Assembly: GCF_004551525.1 (NCBI RefSeq)
Contig: NZ_SATR01000011.1
Coordinates: forward strand, 62,001-126,000
Length of the DNA stretch: 64,000 nt
Reading direction: 5' to 3'
From: Vibrio ouci
GTDB lineage: Bacteria > Pseudomonadota > Gammaproteobacteria > Enterobacterales > Vibrionaceae
Below the pieces are notes generated by a model. That model searched no databases and had not been told where the DNA came from. It saw only the letters and a program-made list of their open reading frames with translations. This document shows positions 56,762-64,000 of the stretch, piece by piece (within the stretch, counting starts at the first letter, position 1; every line of letters begins with the position of its first letter). A program made the position numbers and the translations under genes.

Positions 56762-58294
56762 ATGAAGAAGCATTACCTAACCCAACTAAAATCACTCTGT
56801 TTATTATTTGCCAGCGCATTGGTGCTATCTGGCTGCCAAATCGAATCAGAACCTAAGAGTGACCTCGATTTAATTAAAGAGCGTGGCGTATTGCGCGTGG
56901 GGACGTTGAACAACCAACTCTCTTACTATATCGGCCCTGATGGCCCTGCCGGTCTGGATTATGAATTAGCACGTGAATTTGCTAATGAGCTAGGCGTACA
57001 ACTTGAAATGAAACCGGCCTATCGCATTTCTAGCCTCTACCCTGCGCTAGAAAAAGGCGAGATCGATATCATCGCGGCTGGATTAAGCCAATCTCCCGAA
57101 CGTTTAAAAACATTTCGACCGGGCCCGGCTTACTACTATGTCAGTCAACAAGTCATCTATAAGAAAGGCAGTTGGCGTCCACGTAACCTAGAGCAGTTAC
57201 TAGATAGACAAGCGAAACTCATCGAAGAAAACGAGGGGAACGATGTGTTAAGTATCGTTAGTGACTCGCACTTCAACCAAACACTAGCGGCGATTAAAGC
57301 GCAGCACCCTGACTTTTCTTACCACATTGATCCGAATGCTGATGTAAATGATCTACTCAAGAAAGTCTCTAAAGGTGAACTGCGTTTTACCCTAGCTGAC
57401 TCCGTTGAGTTGTCACTGTCTCAACGTATTTACCCTGATGTTGCGTTAGCGTTCGAACTTACTGAAGACCAACCTATTTCTTGGTTCTTAAGCCGTTCAC
57501 AAGATGAGAGCTTATACGGCTTGCTAATTGAATTCTTTGGCAGCATTAAGCAATCAGGCCACTTAGCCTCTCTGGAAGAAAAATATATTGGTCACGTAGG
57601 CAGCTTTGACTATGTGGATACGCGCGCCTTCATTCGTGCGCTCGACTCAAAACTTCCTAAATGGTCACCACTATTTAAAAAGTACTCCGATGAATTTGAC
57701 TGGCGCTTAGTCGCTGCATTGGGCTATCAAGAATCCCACTGGAACCCGACAGCGAAATCACCAACGGGGGTTCGCGGTATGATGATGCTGACGCTACCAA
57801 CAGCAAAAAGTGTTGGGGTGACCGATCGCCTCGATCCAGAGCAGTCAGTTCGTGGTGGTGTTGAGTACTTACGTAGAATGGTGTCGCGCATTCCTGACTC
57901 AATTGAAGAGCATGAGAAGATTTGGTTTGCTTTAGCCTCTTATAACGTCGGTTATGGTCACATGATGGATGCCCGTCGTTTGACGAAAAAACAAGGCGGC
58001 AACCCAGATGCGTGGTCTGACGTTAAAGATCGCCTACCGCTACTGCGTCAGAAGAAATACTACAGCCAAACCCGCTATGGCTTTGCTCGAGGTGATGAAG
58101 CGCGTAATTACGTTGAAAACATTCGTCGTTACTACCAGAGCATTATCGGTCATGTTGAACAACAAACTGCAGACAATGACGATGTCAGTATCGACGATCT
58201 GAAAGTGATTCAAGTAGCCGATGTGGCCGTTTCTGGTGCCCAAGCGACATCAGAAGCATCAGCGGCAGAACCTACCCTCAACGAAGAACAATAG
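56762..58294 (+). CDS. mltF: Membrane-bound lytic murein transglycosylase F
   Basis: MltF is an outer-membrane lipoprotein that cleaves peptidoglycan to 1,6-anhydro products. The 510-residue protein has a lipoprotein signal with lipobox LSGC at residue 25. A solute-binding-like regulatory domain (about 40-270; RGVLRVGTLNNQLSYYIG) comes next, and then a SLT domain (about 300-450) with catalytic glutamate in ALGYQESHWNPTAKSPTGV and YNVGYGHMMDARRL. It is divergent from purL, as in E. coli. Confidence 0.93.
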   Translation: MKKHYLTQLKSLCLLFASALVLSGCQIESEPKSDLDLIKERGVLRVGTLNNQLSYYIGPDGPAGLDYELAREFANELGVQLEMKPAYRISSLYPALEKGEIDIIAAGLSQSPERLKTFRPGPAYYYVSQQVIYKKGSWRPRNLEQLLDRQAKLIEENEGNDVLSIVSDSHFNQTLAAIKAQHPDFSYHIDPNADVNDLLKKVSKGELRFTLADSVELSLSQRIYPDVALAFELTEDQPISWFLSRSQDESLYGLLIEFFGSIKQSGHLASLEEKYIGHVGSFDYVDTRAFIRALDSKLPKWSPLFKKYSDEFDWRLVAALGYQESHWNPTAKSPTGVRGMMMLTLPTAKSVGVTDRLDPEQSVRGGVEYLRRMVSRIPDSIEEHEKIWFALASYNVGYGHMMDARRLTKKQGGNPDAWSDVKDRLPLLRQKKYYSQTRYGFARGDEARNYVENIRRYYQSIIGHVEQQTADNDDVSIDDLKVIQVADVAVSGAQATSEASAAEPTLNEEQ

Positions 58295-58307
58295 ATTCAT
58301 TTAGACT

Positions 58308-58341
58308 AAGTGCGCAGTTTTTGAACAAAGATTGCGCACTT
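58308..58341. other. Inverted repeat after mltF
   Basis: AAGTGCGCA / TGCGCACTT form a perfect 9-bp stem with a 16-nt loop, 13 bp past the mltF stop. No T-run follows, so termination is uncertain. Confidence 0.5.
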
Positions 58342-58507
58342 GAATTGTTCTGATGTAACCCATACATAATATCGTGTCCAAGATCACTTGCGAAGTTTCT
58401 TAAAACAGTAACAATTGCAGGGTATAAATCCCGTATTGCCGGAATATCAATTACCTTTGCACTGTTCCGCATGTGATTTGTTTTTAACCATGATAGGAGG
58501 TTGTTTT

Positions 58508-58645
58508 ATGCTTAGACGTAAAATGCAGTCAAAACGCCTTAATAAAACTGTTGCCGCAAACCGCCGTAAGCGCATGCTAAGCAACAACAAGAAAAAGGTG
58601 ATTGCACGTCACCGCGCATTTATGCAGCTCATCACTGAGGCATAA
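58508..58645 (+). CDS. Highly basic 45-aa protein
   Basis: The 45-residue product MLRRKMQSKRLNKTVAANRR... has 15 Lys/Arg and a single acidic residue. It probably binds nucleic acid or ribosomes, but I do not recognise a family. AGGAGG lies seven bases before the ATG at 58508, a near-perfect ribosome site that decides the start; the same frame is open upstream to 58415, but that part is Cys-rich and lacks such a site. A hairpin follows the stop. Confidence 0.78.
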   Translation: MLRRKMQSKRLNKTVAANRRKRMLSNNKKKVIARHRAFMQLITEA

Positions 58646-58653
58646 TCCTGAGA

Positions 58654-58680
58654 GCAAACATCTTCTGATAAGATGTTTGC
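58654..58680. terminator. Hairpin between the basic protein gene and tadA
   Basis: GCAAACATCTT / AAGATGTTTGC is a perfect 11-bp stem with a 5-nt loop. The T-run is poor. It is placed to end both convergent genes. Confidence 0.6.
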
Positions 58681-58689
58681 TTGAAATCC

Positions 58690-59235
58690 CTACCCTTCTT
58701 TTTTCTGCACTTTCTTTGCTTCATGCATACGCGTAAAACGTGTTGCCTTACGTTCTTTCTTCTTCTCTTTACGACGACGTTTAAAGAAAGCTTGAAGTTG
58801 AACTCGGCATTCATCCTCTAATAGCCCTTTTTCAACATCCGCGTAGTGATACGCCGCTTGGTGTTCAAACAAGTTAAGTACCGTACCCGCAGCTCCAGCC
58901 TTTAAGTCTGGCGCACCAAATACAATGCGTTTTACTCGGCTATGTAACAGCGCCCCTGCACACATAGGGCAAGGCTCTAACGTCACGTAAAGGGTGGTAT
59001 CTAGCAATCGATAATTCTCTAGTGCTAATCCCGCTTTGCGGATAGTCTGCATTTCCGCATGGGCGGTCGCGTCATGCTGACTAATTGACTCATTCCAACC
59101 TTCCGCAATGATTTCACCATCCTTAACTAACACAGCACCGACTGGCACTTCACCTTGTGTTTCAGCATGTGCAGCCAGCTCCATCGCGCGGCGCATAAAC
59201 AGTTCATCTTGAGGGGTAAATTGAGATTCTGACAA
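58690..59235 (-). CDS. tadA: tRNA adenosine(34) deaminase TadA
   Basis: TadA changes the wobble A of tRNA-Arg(ACG) to inosine. The 181-residue protein has the zinc and catalytic signature HAEMQTIRKAG (around 60) and PCPMCAGALLHSRVKRIVFG (around 88-107). The C-terminal tail from about residue 151 is very rich in Lys/Arg, longer than in E. coli. The reading starts at TTG (59235) with GGAG seven bases upstream. Confidence 0.93.
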   Translation of the reverse strand: MSESQFTPQDELFMRRAMELAAHAETQGEVPVGAVLVKDGEIIAEGWNESISQHDATAHAEMQTIRKAGLALENYRLLDTTLYVTLEPCPMCAGALLHSRVKRIVFGAPDLKAGAAGTVLNLFEHQAAYHYADVEKGLLEDECRVQLQAFFKRRRKEKKKERKATRFTRMHEAKKVQKKEG

Positions 59236-59344
59236 AGAAAACTCCGGTTATATGAGTAAACGACTAGAGGTAGTAAATTCTACCCGTATGGACGAGGAAG
59301 TGAAAGCAGGACGCAGAGCAACTCACGCAAGCTAAGCTTCCCTG

Positions 59345-59384
59345 CTAAAAAAAGAAAGCGCCAGTCTTTCGACCAGCGCTTTTA
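59345..59384 (-). terminator. Intrinsic terminator downstream of the AbgT gene
   Basis: On the minus strand AAAGCGCTGGTC pairs with GACTGGCGCTTT using two G-U wobbles, followed by a T-rich tail. On the plus strand the same positions are mismatches, so it works for minus-strand transcripts, probably those of the AbgT gene. Confidence 0.7.
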
Positions 59385-59406
59385 AATTCCTAATACCTAA
59401 ATAGTT

Positions 59407-59517
59407 GGTGTTGTAGCTAGGCAACAAGCAAGTTCAGCCCTATGAGCATAGAGGCTCTATGTGATTAGGGCGGCCGGCGATCCGGTGAACTTGCGCAGTT
59501 AACAACGCTACAGCGCC
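59407..59517 (+). other. Branched palindromic element, possible structured RNA
   Basis: Nested inverted repeats form a multi-branch fold. There is an outer stem (59407-59417 with 59507-59517, two G-U pairs on plus) and an inner stem GCAAGTTCA / TGAACTTGC (59428-59436 with 59486-59494). Two arms are enclosed: GCCCTA / TAGGGC, which carries ATAGAG / CTCTAT, and a short GCCGG-CGAT-CCGG hairpin. No ORF or tRNA is present. I know no family name for it. It may be a dispersed Vibrio repeat. Confidence 0.55.
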
Positions 59518-59531
59518 AAATATGACGGTAT

Positions 59532-61091
59532 TTACATTGTGTATGTGTAAGGTGCTTGGATACCTAGAGGAATACCTAGCATCCAGTAAGCCACTAGGAA
59601 GATTGACCAACCGATTAGCATTGCAATCGAGAATGGCATCATCAGTGACGCTAGAGTACCGATACCTGTCGACTTCACGTAACGCTGACAGTAAACCACC
59701 ACTAGTGGGAAGAATACCATTAGAGGAGAAATGATGTTCGATACTGAGTCACCAACACGGTAAGCCGCTTGCGATAGCTCAGGAGAGATACCAACCGCCA
59801 TTAACATTGGAACTAGGATTGGACCAATTAGAGCCCACTTCGCTGATGCAGAGCCGATTAGAAGGTTTACAGAAGCTGTTAGTAGAATCATACCAATGAT
59901 GGTTGCTTCACCTGGTAGGTTCATCGCTTTCAGACCTTCTGCACCATATAGCGCTAGCATGGTACCGATGTTTGACTGCGCGAATGCAGATAGGAACTGT
60001 GCACAGAAGAACGACATTACGATGTAAGCGCCCATTGTAGACATAGTATCCGCCATCGCTTTGATGATGTCGTTACTTGTCTTGAACGTGCCAGACACTC
60101 GGCCGTAAACGTAACCAGGAATGATGAACAGAATGAAGATCAATGGAACGATAGACTTCATTAGCGGTGCTGAGAACGCTGTGATTTCACCTTCAGGAGA
60201 ACGCAATGCTGAGTTCTCTGGAATGATTGCAGCAATAAGAACCGCAATACCTGCCATCATCGCCCAACCTGCGTAACGGAACGCTTTAGACTCAAGCTCA
60301 GTGAAAGAACCTAGATCCGGTGCTTTCTCTGCATCTTCATCAATTGGTGTGTTCGCTAGGCGTGGTTCAATGATCTTCTCTGTTACATACCAACCGATAG
60401 CAACGATGATGATTGAAGATAGGCCAGTGAAGAAAATGTTCGCTAGTGGGTTTACCACGTACTCAGGGTCAAGTACTTGCGCCGCTGTCTGAGTGAAGCC
60501 CGCTAGTAGAGGATCGATACCTGACGGGATAAAGTTTGCAGAGAAACCACCCGATACACCCGCAAACGCAGCAGCAATACCCGCTAGAGGGTGACGGCCA
60601 GCAGCGTGGAAGATGATACCACCTAGAGGGATAACCAGTACGTAGCCTGCATCAGCAGCTGTGTGTGACACGATAGCCACTAGAATTAGCATTGGAGTCA
60701 GAAGCTTCGCTGGAGTGAAGTTAAGCATCTTCTTAAGGCCTGTTGTAATAAAGCCTGAAGAGTCAGAAACACCAACACCTAACATCGCAACAAGTACGAT
60801 ACCTAGTGGTGCAAAGCCTGTGAATGTGGTCACCATGTTCGCAAGGAAGCTTGCTAGAGATTCGCCAGTCAAAAGGTTGTTGATTGCAAGCGCTTCACCC
60901 GAACGTGGGTTAATAAGATCAAACGAAATGTTTGAAAGTAGAGCAGATGCTGCCCAAGTAATGACCAATGCCCAGAAGAACAAAATTGCAGGATCAGGAA
61001 TTTTATTACCTGCTCGTTCAATAAAGTTTAAGAAGCGATCCATCCCACTCGGCTTTTCGGATGGTGCCTTATTAATTGCTTGGTTACTCAT
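59532..61091 (-). CDS. AbgT family transporter
   Basis: The 519-residue inner-membrane protein belongs to the AbgT family (p-aminobenzoyl-glutamate import or antimetabolite export). About 11-13 hydrophobic helices are visible. Family pieces include PDPAILFFWALVI (around 32), the GVSGGFSANFIPSGIDPLLA stretch (around 178-197), and SASAKWALIGPILVPMLM (around 414) in the second hairpin loop. No abgA/abgB neighbours are present, so the substrate is uncertain. It is a single gene; the 270-bp gap upstream is AT-rich with no clear site. Confidence 0.9.
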   Translation of the reverse strand: MSNQAINKAPSEKPSGMDRFLNFIERAGNKIPDPAILFFWALVITWAASALLSNISFDLINPRSGEALAINNLLTGESLASFLANMVTTFTGFAPLGIVLVAMLGVGVSDSSGFITTGLKKMLNFTPAKLLTPMLILVAIVSHTAADAGYVLVIPLGGIIFHAAGRHPLAGIAAAFAGVSGGFSANFIPSGIDPLLAGFTQTAAQVLDPEYVVNPLANIFFTGLSSIIIVAIGWYVTEKIIEPRLANTPIDEDAEKAPDLGSFTELESKAFRYAGWAMMAGIAVLIAAIIPENSALRSPEGEITAFSAPLMKSIVPLIFILFIIPGYVYGRVSGTFKTSNDIIKAMADTMSTMGAYIVMSFFCAQFLSAFAQSNIGTMLALYGAEGLKAMNLPGEATIIGMILLTASVNLLIGSASAKWALIGPILVPMLMAVGISPELSQAAYRVGDSVSNIISPLMVFFPLVVVYCQRYVKSTGIGTLASLMMPFSIAMLIGWSIFLVAYWMLGIPLGIQAPYTYTM

Positions 61092-61365
61092 GGTAACTCC
61101 ATATGTGATGTTGTTGCCGTAGACCTTTGTGCATTTATTATGTCGGTCTATTTTTCACTAAGCATTCTATTAAATCCGCTTACAGAAAGCACAATGTTCT
61201 ATAGTTTTTTCCATATTTGGAGACATATTTTGCAAAAACGCCATCAACGTGCAACAAATAATCCACATATTTATCATCAATAAATAAACAATATTCCAAC
61301 TAATTTTAAATATATAACATGGCGTTTTAAAAGATACTTAATCACTCAGACAAAGATGCATCTAA

Positions 61366-61788
61366 TTACATATCAAATTCACTATGACTAGATAGCATCG
61401 ATTTCACCGTCACTGACTGAGTAACGCCGACTCGATCGCTCCACTCTGCCGTTACCGAAATGCTTTTTAATGATGACGAAAGAGACATGCTAGGAACCGA
61501 TATCGACCAGCGCAGCGCGTAGGGAGCATAGCTGGTTGTATCGCTACCACTTGTCAGTGATGAGAACTCTGCGACAGAGCGACCAGAAGCCACAGACGAT
61601 GCTCCCCTAGTTCGAAACCACTCCAACTTACGCTCAGCTAAATTAAGTGCTTGGTGACTATTGAGAGCAAAGTCTGCCCGCTGCTCTACGTACGACTGCA
61701 TTTTTATAAGACCCAGCGCAGCTACTCCAATCAATAAAAACGCGATCAGCATTTCCAATAAGCTGAAGCCATTTTGTTTATTCAACAT
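61366..61788 (-). CDS. Type IV minor prepilin, PilV-like
   Basis: The 140-residue protein has a class III prepilin signal, MLNKQNGFSLLEMLIAFLLI, with cleavage expected between G and F and the essential glutamate at mature position 5. It is a minor pilin of PilV type, inserted in the inner membrane and added to the pilus tip or initiation complex. The ATG at 61788 has GGGAG five bases upstream and overlaps the end of the PilX-like gene. It is last in the cluster. Confidence 0.85.
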   Translation of the reverse strand: MLNKQNGFSLLEMLIAFLLIGVAALGLIKMQSYVEQRADFALNSHQALNLAERKLEWFRTRGASSVASGRSVAEFSSLTSGSDTTSYAPYALRWSISVPSMSLSSSLKSISVTAEWSDRVGVTQSVTVKSMLSSHSEFDM

Positions 61789-63022
61789 TCCAACTCCCGG
61801 CAAGCGATGTCAGTACCTTAGGTGGATTACTCAAGCTATTTGCAGATGAGTAGTCAATGCTATATGAGCCGTTTAGTACAACTTCAGCGCCTTCTGCATC
61901 AAACATCATCCCACCTTTCGGCTTAAAAGCGCCGTTATCAAAGTAGACGGTTGTTGGGCCTAAATAACTTTGAATTGCCGCTTTGAAGGAGACGTCATTC
62001 CAATAACTCGCGATATTAGCTAGGGAGAACTCACTTGATGTCATATCCACCATATGATAGATAGAACCTTCAAACACCATCGAGCCATGCGCAGCGAACA
62101 AGCCGTTTTCCACAACAAGAGAGTAAGCGCCATGAATAATGACTGGCGAGTCAATAATGCAGTGCCCCTCGATCCATAGTTTTTGCACTCCCGCATTAGA
62201 GTGAGTTTGAATCACGTCAGCGCAATCGTGACCGTCAACAACCGTTGCTAGCGATACCACTTGATAATGACTTTTCACCTCTGCAAGGTTGCTGAACGTT
62301 TTGTCCAAACCAAAGTAATTTTTAAATGGCTCAAGGCCAGTGTCTTGTTTGTAGTCTTGTTTAAACAAACCGATATCGACTGAGGTATTACTACTGACTG
62401 AGTTAGTAGTTTTATGTGTATTAGCGCACTCGCCGTTAAAAACGCTGTAAGGAGCCCCCGCTGAGGGGTCTCGAGTTATGAGCTGATCCGAAGAGGTGGT
62501 CGTTTGATAACTCACTTGGTGTTTATACCGCACCGCAATACAGTCATACGTTCCTGCTGAGTTTTTGCTTCTCGGAACATCGGGCGAAATCTCAGCACTG
62601 CCTCTGATCCTAAGATCGGCCGTGGTTTGAATCGCACCCAGTCCGGTTTTCGCGGCGTATAAAAACTGCTTGGTAATCGCGTGACTGTCACTTTTAGCAC
62701 GAATCACATAGCGATCAGTACCGATGGGATAACTGTAGAGTTCAGTTAGATTCAAATCCGTTTTACAAATATCATCGAGTAGGATATTCGCCGCCGAAGA
62801 AAGCATATTAAGCTGCGAAGGCTCTGCGGATATATAGGCGTAAAGACACTCTATTCCACCCTCAACTTGCCAGTGAGCTTGACGATCTTTGAGTTCATTT
62901 TGCGCGCGTTTGATTTGATAGAAAACAGATTTGTAAGAGCTCAATGACAGCATCAATGCCGCAGCTAGCAGTATCGACACAACCATCAAGGTCACAACCC
63001 CTCGCTGATGCACGCCTCTCAT
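61778..63022 (-). CDS. PilX-like pilus assembly protein, unusually long
   Basis: The 414-residue protein starts MRGVHQRGVVTLMVVSILLAAALMLSL, a prepilin-like N-terminus typical of PilX (G before VVTLM), and the position between PilW- and PilV-like genes fits. Ordinary PilX proteins are near 200 residues. Here a long C-terminal part (about 250-400) has repeating short beta-strand-like stretches such as VVENGLFAAHGSMVFEGSIY, suggesting a beta-solenoid surface domain. The ATG at 63022 overlaps the previous stop (ATGA), so it is coupled. Confidence 0.78.
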   Translation of the reverse strand: MRGVHQRGVVTLMVVSILLAAALMLSLSSYKSVFYQIKRAQNELKDRQAHWQVEGGIECLYAYISAEPSQLNMLSSAANILLDDICKTDLNLTELYSYPIGTDRYVIRAKSDSHAITKQFLYAAKTGLGAIQTTADLRIRGSAEISPDVPRSKNSAGTYDCIAVRYKHQVSYQTTTSSDQLITRDPSAGAPYSVFNGECANTHKTTNSVSSNTSVDIGLFKQDYKQDTGLEPFKNYFGLDKTFSNLAEVKSHYQVVSLATVVDGHDCADVIQTHSNAGVQKLWIEGHCIIDSPVIIHGAYSLVVENGLFAAHGSMVFEGSIYHMVDMTSSEFSLANIASYWNDVSFKAAIQSYLGPTTVYFDNGAFKPKGGMMFDAEGAEVVLNGSYSIDYSSANSLSNPPKVLTSLAGSWNVE

Positions 63023-63669
63023 TGCCAATTTCTCTGCATCAGTTCAATACGGGTTTGATACTCGATACTCGGATCCAACACCAAATGCCCAGCGACATCT
63101 AAAGTGAGCCACTGACTAGACGCGCTAGTGCCTGATATAAGCGTCGATTCAGCTTCAAATTGGGAGATAGAGATCTGCTTCGGGTCGAACAAATTAAAAC
63201 AATAGCCACCGCTGCCAGATAAGCTTGCCGCTGAGACAGTCAATGGCAGCGGAGAATGCTTTTCACACACCTTGAGCATATCGCCTTGCGTAGAAGTTAA
63301 AGCAACTTCCCTTTTATACACCACACTGCGAAACGCATGACTGCCTGATGAAGCAACACGATAGGTATAACCGAGCAAGTCCGAACTTGGATGTAGATGG
63401 ACACTGCTTAGCGCACCTGATAAAAGCAACGAACTGGAATCGACTCCGTCAAAGCCTGCTCTTTGAACATCCTCTTTAATCTGCTGCACCACACTCGATA
63501 TGTTCTGAGTGAGTAACAGCACTTTCACCCTATCAATGGCCAGCTTCTGACCTGTAAGATAAATAGTGCCAACTAAGCCAATCGCCATAACACCAATCAA
63601 GCAAGAAACCATCAGCTCAATTAATGAGCCTCCCGCTTGCTTGCAGCGCTTAACAACTCGGATAGCCAA
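63019..63669 (-). CDS. Type IV minor prepilin, PilW-like
   Basis: The protein has the prepilin motif QAGGSLIELMVSCLIGVMAIG, with cleavage likely after AG, glutamate at mature position 5, and a PilW-type C-terminal domain. I chose TTG at 63669, which has GGAGGGG six bases upstream and gives a 13-residue leader and 216 residues in all. A GTG at 63720 would give 233 residues without a good ribosome site. It ends in an ATGA overlap with the PilX-like gene. Confidence 0.78.
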   Translation of the reverse strand: MAIRVVKRCKQAGGSLIELMVSCLIGVMAIGLVGTIYLTGQKLAIDRVKVLLLTQNISSVVQQIKEDVQRAGFDGVDSSSLLLSGALSSVHLHPSSDLLGYTYRVASSGSHAFRSVVYKREVALTSTQGDMLKVCEKHSPLPLTVSAASLSGSGGYCFNLFDPKQISISQFEAESTLISGTSASSQWLTLDVAGHLVLDPSIEYQTRIELMQRNWQ

Positions 63670-64000
63670 ACCATGCCCCTCCCTCACCACAAATGACGAT
63701 TCGACTTGCCGCGTAAGCACTCTTTAACCTTAATACCTTGCTTGTTTGCCCCTCTATATAAAACTTGAGATGACCGTCTTTGACTTTTCCTCGCGTACCA
63801 TCGAACTTAATTTGGTCAGAGGTATAGCCTGAAAATAGAACGATATGATGATAAGCGTCGCCACTTAAGATCAGCAGTTGATTCCCTGAGTTAGGAGTCA
63901 CTGAGTCGGTCAAAATGAGCTTCCACTCCCCGGCACGGCTTGGGTTCGTCGTCAAAGAGATATGTGCCCAAAGACTTTGGTTTCTCCACACCGCCTCTGA
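63650..64000 (-). CDS. GspH/FimT-type pseudopilin (5' end cut by window)
   Basis: The reading frame is open to the window edge and its first visible residues, SEAVWRNQSLW, match the conserved SEA-RN segment of GspH/FimT pseudopilins. The C-terminal part has GEWKLILTDS and the usual end GRLTICGEGG-like pattern (ASRIVICGEGGAWFGYPSC). The N-terminal prepilin helix lies outside the window. It is the first visible gene of the fimT-pilW-pilX-pilV-like cluster and overlaps the PilW-like gene. Confidence 0.82.
   Translation of the reverse strand, partial: SEAVWRNQSLWAHISLTTNPSRAGEWKLILTDSVTPNSGNQLLILSGDAYHHIVLFSGYTSDQIKFDGTRGKVKDGHLKFYIEGQTSKVLRLKSAYAASRIVICGEGGAWFGYPSC

Noticed and set aside
59407..59517. 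Branched palindrome read as an integron attC site
   Set aside because: The core sites expected at attC ends (GTTRRRY and RYYYAAC) are not present at both ends, and there is no cassette or integrase nearby.

Overview
The window looks like a piece of the main chromosome of a Vibrio (Vibrionaceae, Gammaproteobacteria). The evidence is a sodium-type flagellar stator gene (pomA), an 883-residue chitobiase lipoprotein, a VarS/VarA-type csrB small RNA, and a set of small families common in Vibrio (DUF3549, DUF3301, DUF2788, DUF3622, DUF4250, DUF3149). Housekeeping gene order is conserved: xseB-ispA-dxs, sdhCDAB-sucABCD divergent from gltA, nagE divergent from nagA-nagC, purMN divergent from upp, and purL divergent from mltF. 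I cannot assign a species.

Layout. 1-3.8 kb: the 5' part of pomA and the divergent xseB-ispA-dxs operon. 3.8-6.8 kb: truC/yqcC, DUF3549-DUF3301 and a GNAT acetyltransferase. 6.9-7.5 kb: a csrB-type RNA on the minus strand with its own terminator, promoter and upstream VarA-like palindrome. 7.5-19.3 kb: a small coiled-coil gene, then the TCA block (sucDCBA, sdhBADC on minus; gltA on plus). 19.4-25.4 kb: NIF3 protein, DUF1853, pgm, seqA, ybfF, DUF2788 and fldA. 25.4-28.0 kb: an insertion element that split the fldA terminator. 28.0-31.0 kb: DUF4442, fur, glnS. 31.2-35.6 kb: the GlcNAc block nagE/nagA-nagC with NagC and CRP sites. 35.7-44.9 kb: a CPA2 antiporter, asnB, a POT peptide transporter, chitobiase and a TraB/GumN protein. 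45.0-45.4 kb: tRNA-Pro(TGG) with two decayed copies of its 3' end. 45.6-52.1 kb: DUF3149, smrA, rluF, upp, purMN, DUF533, yaeP, DUF4250, DUF3622. 52.1-59.2 kb: tandem repeats, purL, mltF, a 45-aa basic protein and tadA. 59.3-61.1 kb: a possible four-way-junction structured element and an AbgT transporter. 61.4-64.0 kb: a minor type IV pilin cluster that runs off the window.

How the genes work together. Chitobiase releases GlcNAc, NagE imports and phosphorylates it, and NagA deacetylates the product. NagC is encoded in the same operon as nagA and probably binds both the nagE-nagA region and the chb promoter. Purine genes (purMN, purL) carry PurR-like boxes next to upp. The TCA genes form one long minus-strand block facing gltA across a shared regulatory gap.

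Most genes are ordinary. The less ordinary material lies between genes. (1) A 2,585-bp insertion element with a zinc-ribbon transposase-like protein and a secreted passenger protein sits inside a terminator hairpin with a 9-bp target duplication. (2) A family of about 103-bp imperfect palindromes has six full copies and one half copy, all in the same orientation and mostly between convergent genes. (3) Terminator-plus-tRNA-tail fragments lie beside tRNA-Pro. (4) A branched, possibly RNA-forming palindrome lies downstream of the AbgT gene. (5) A csrB RNA gene has about 28 GGA motifs.
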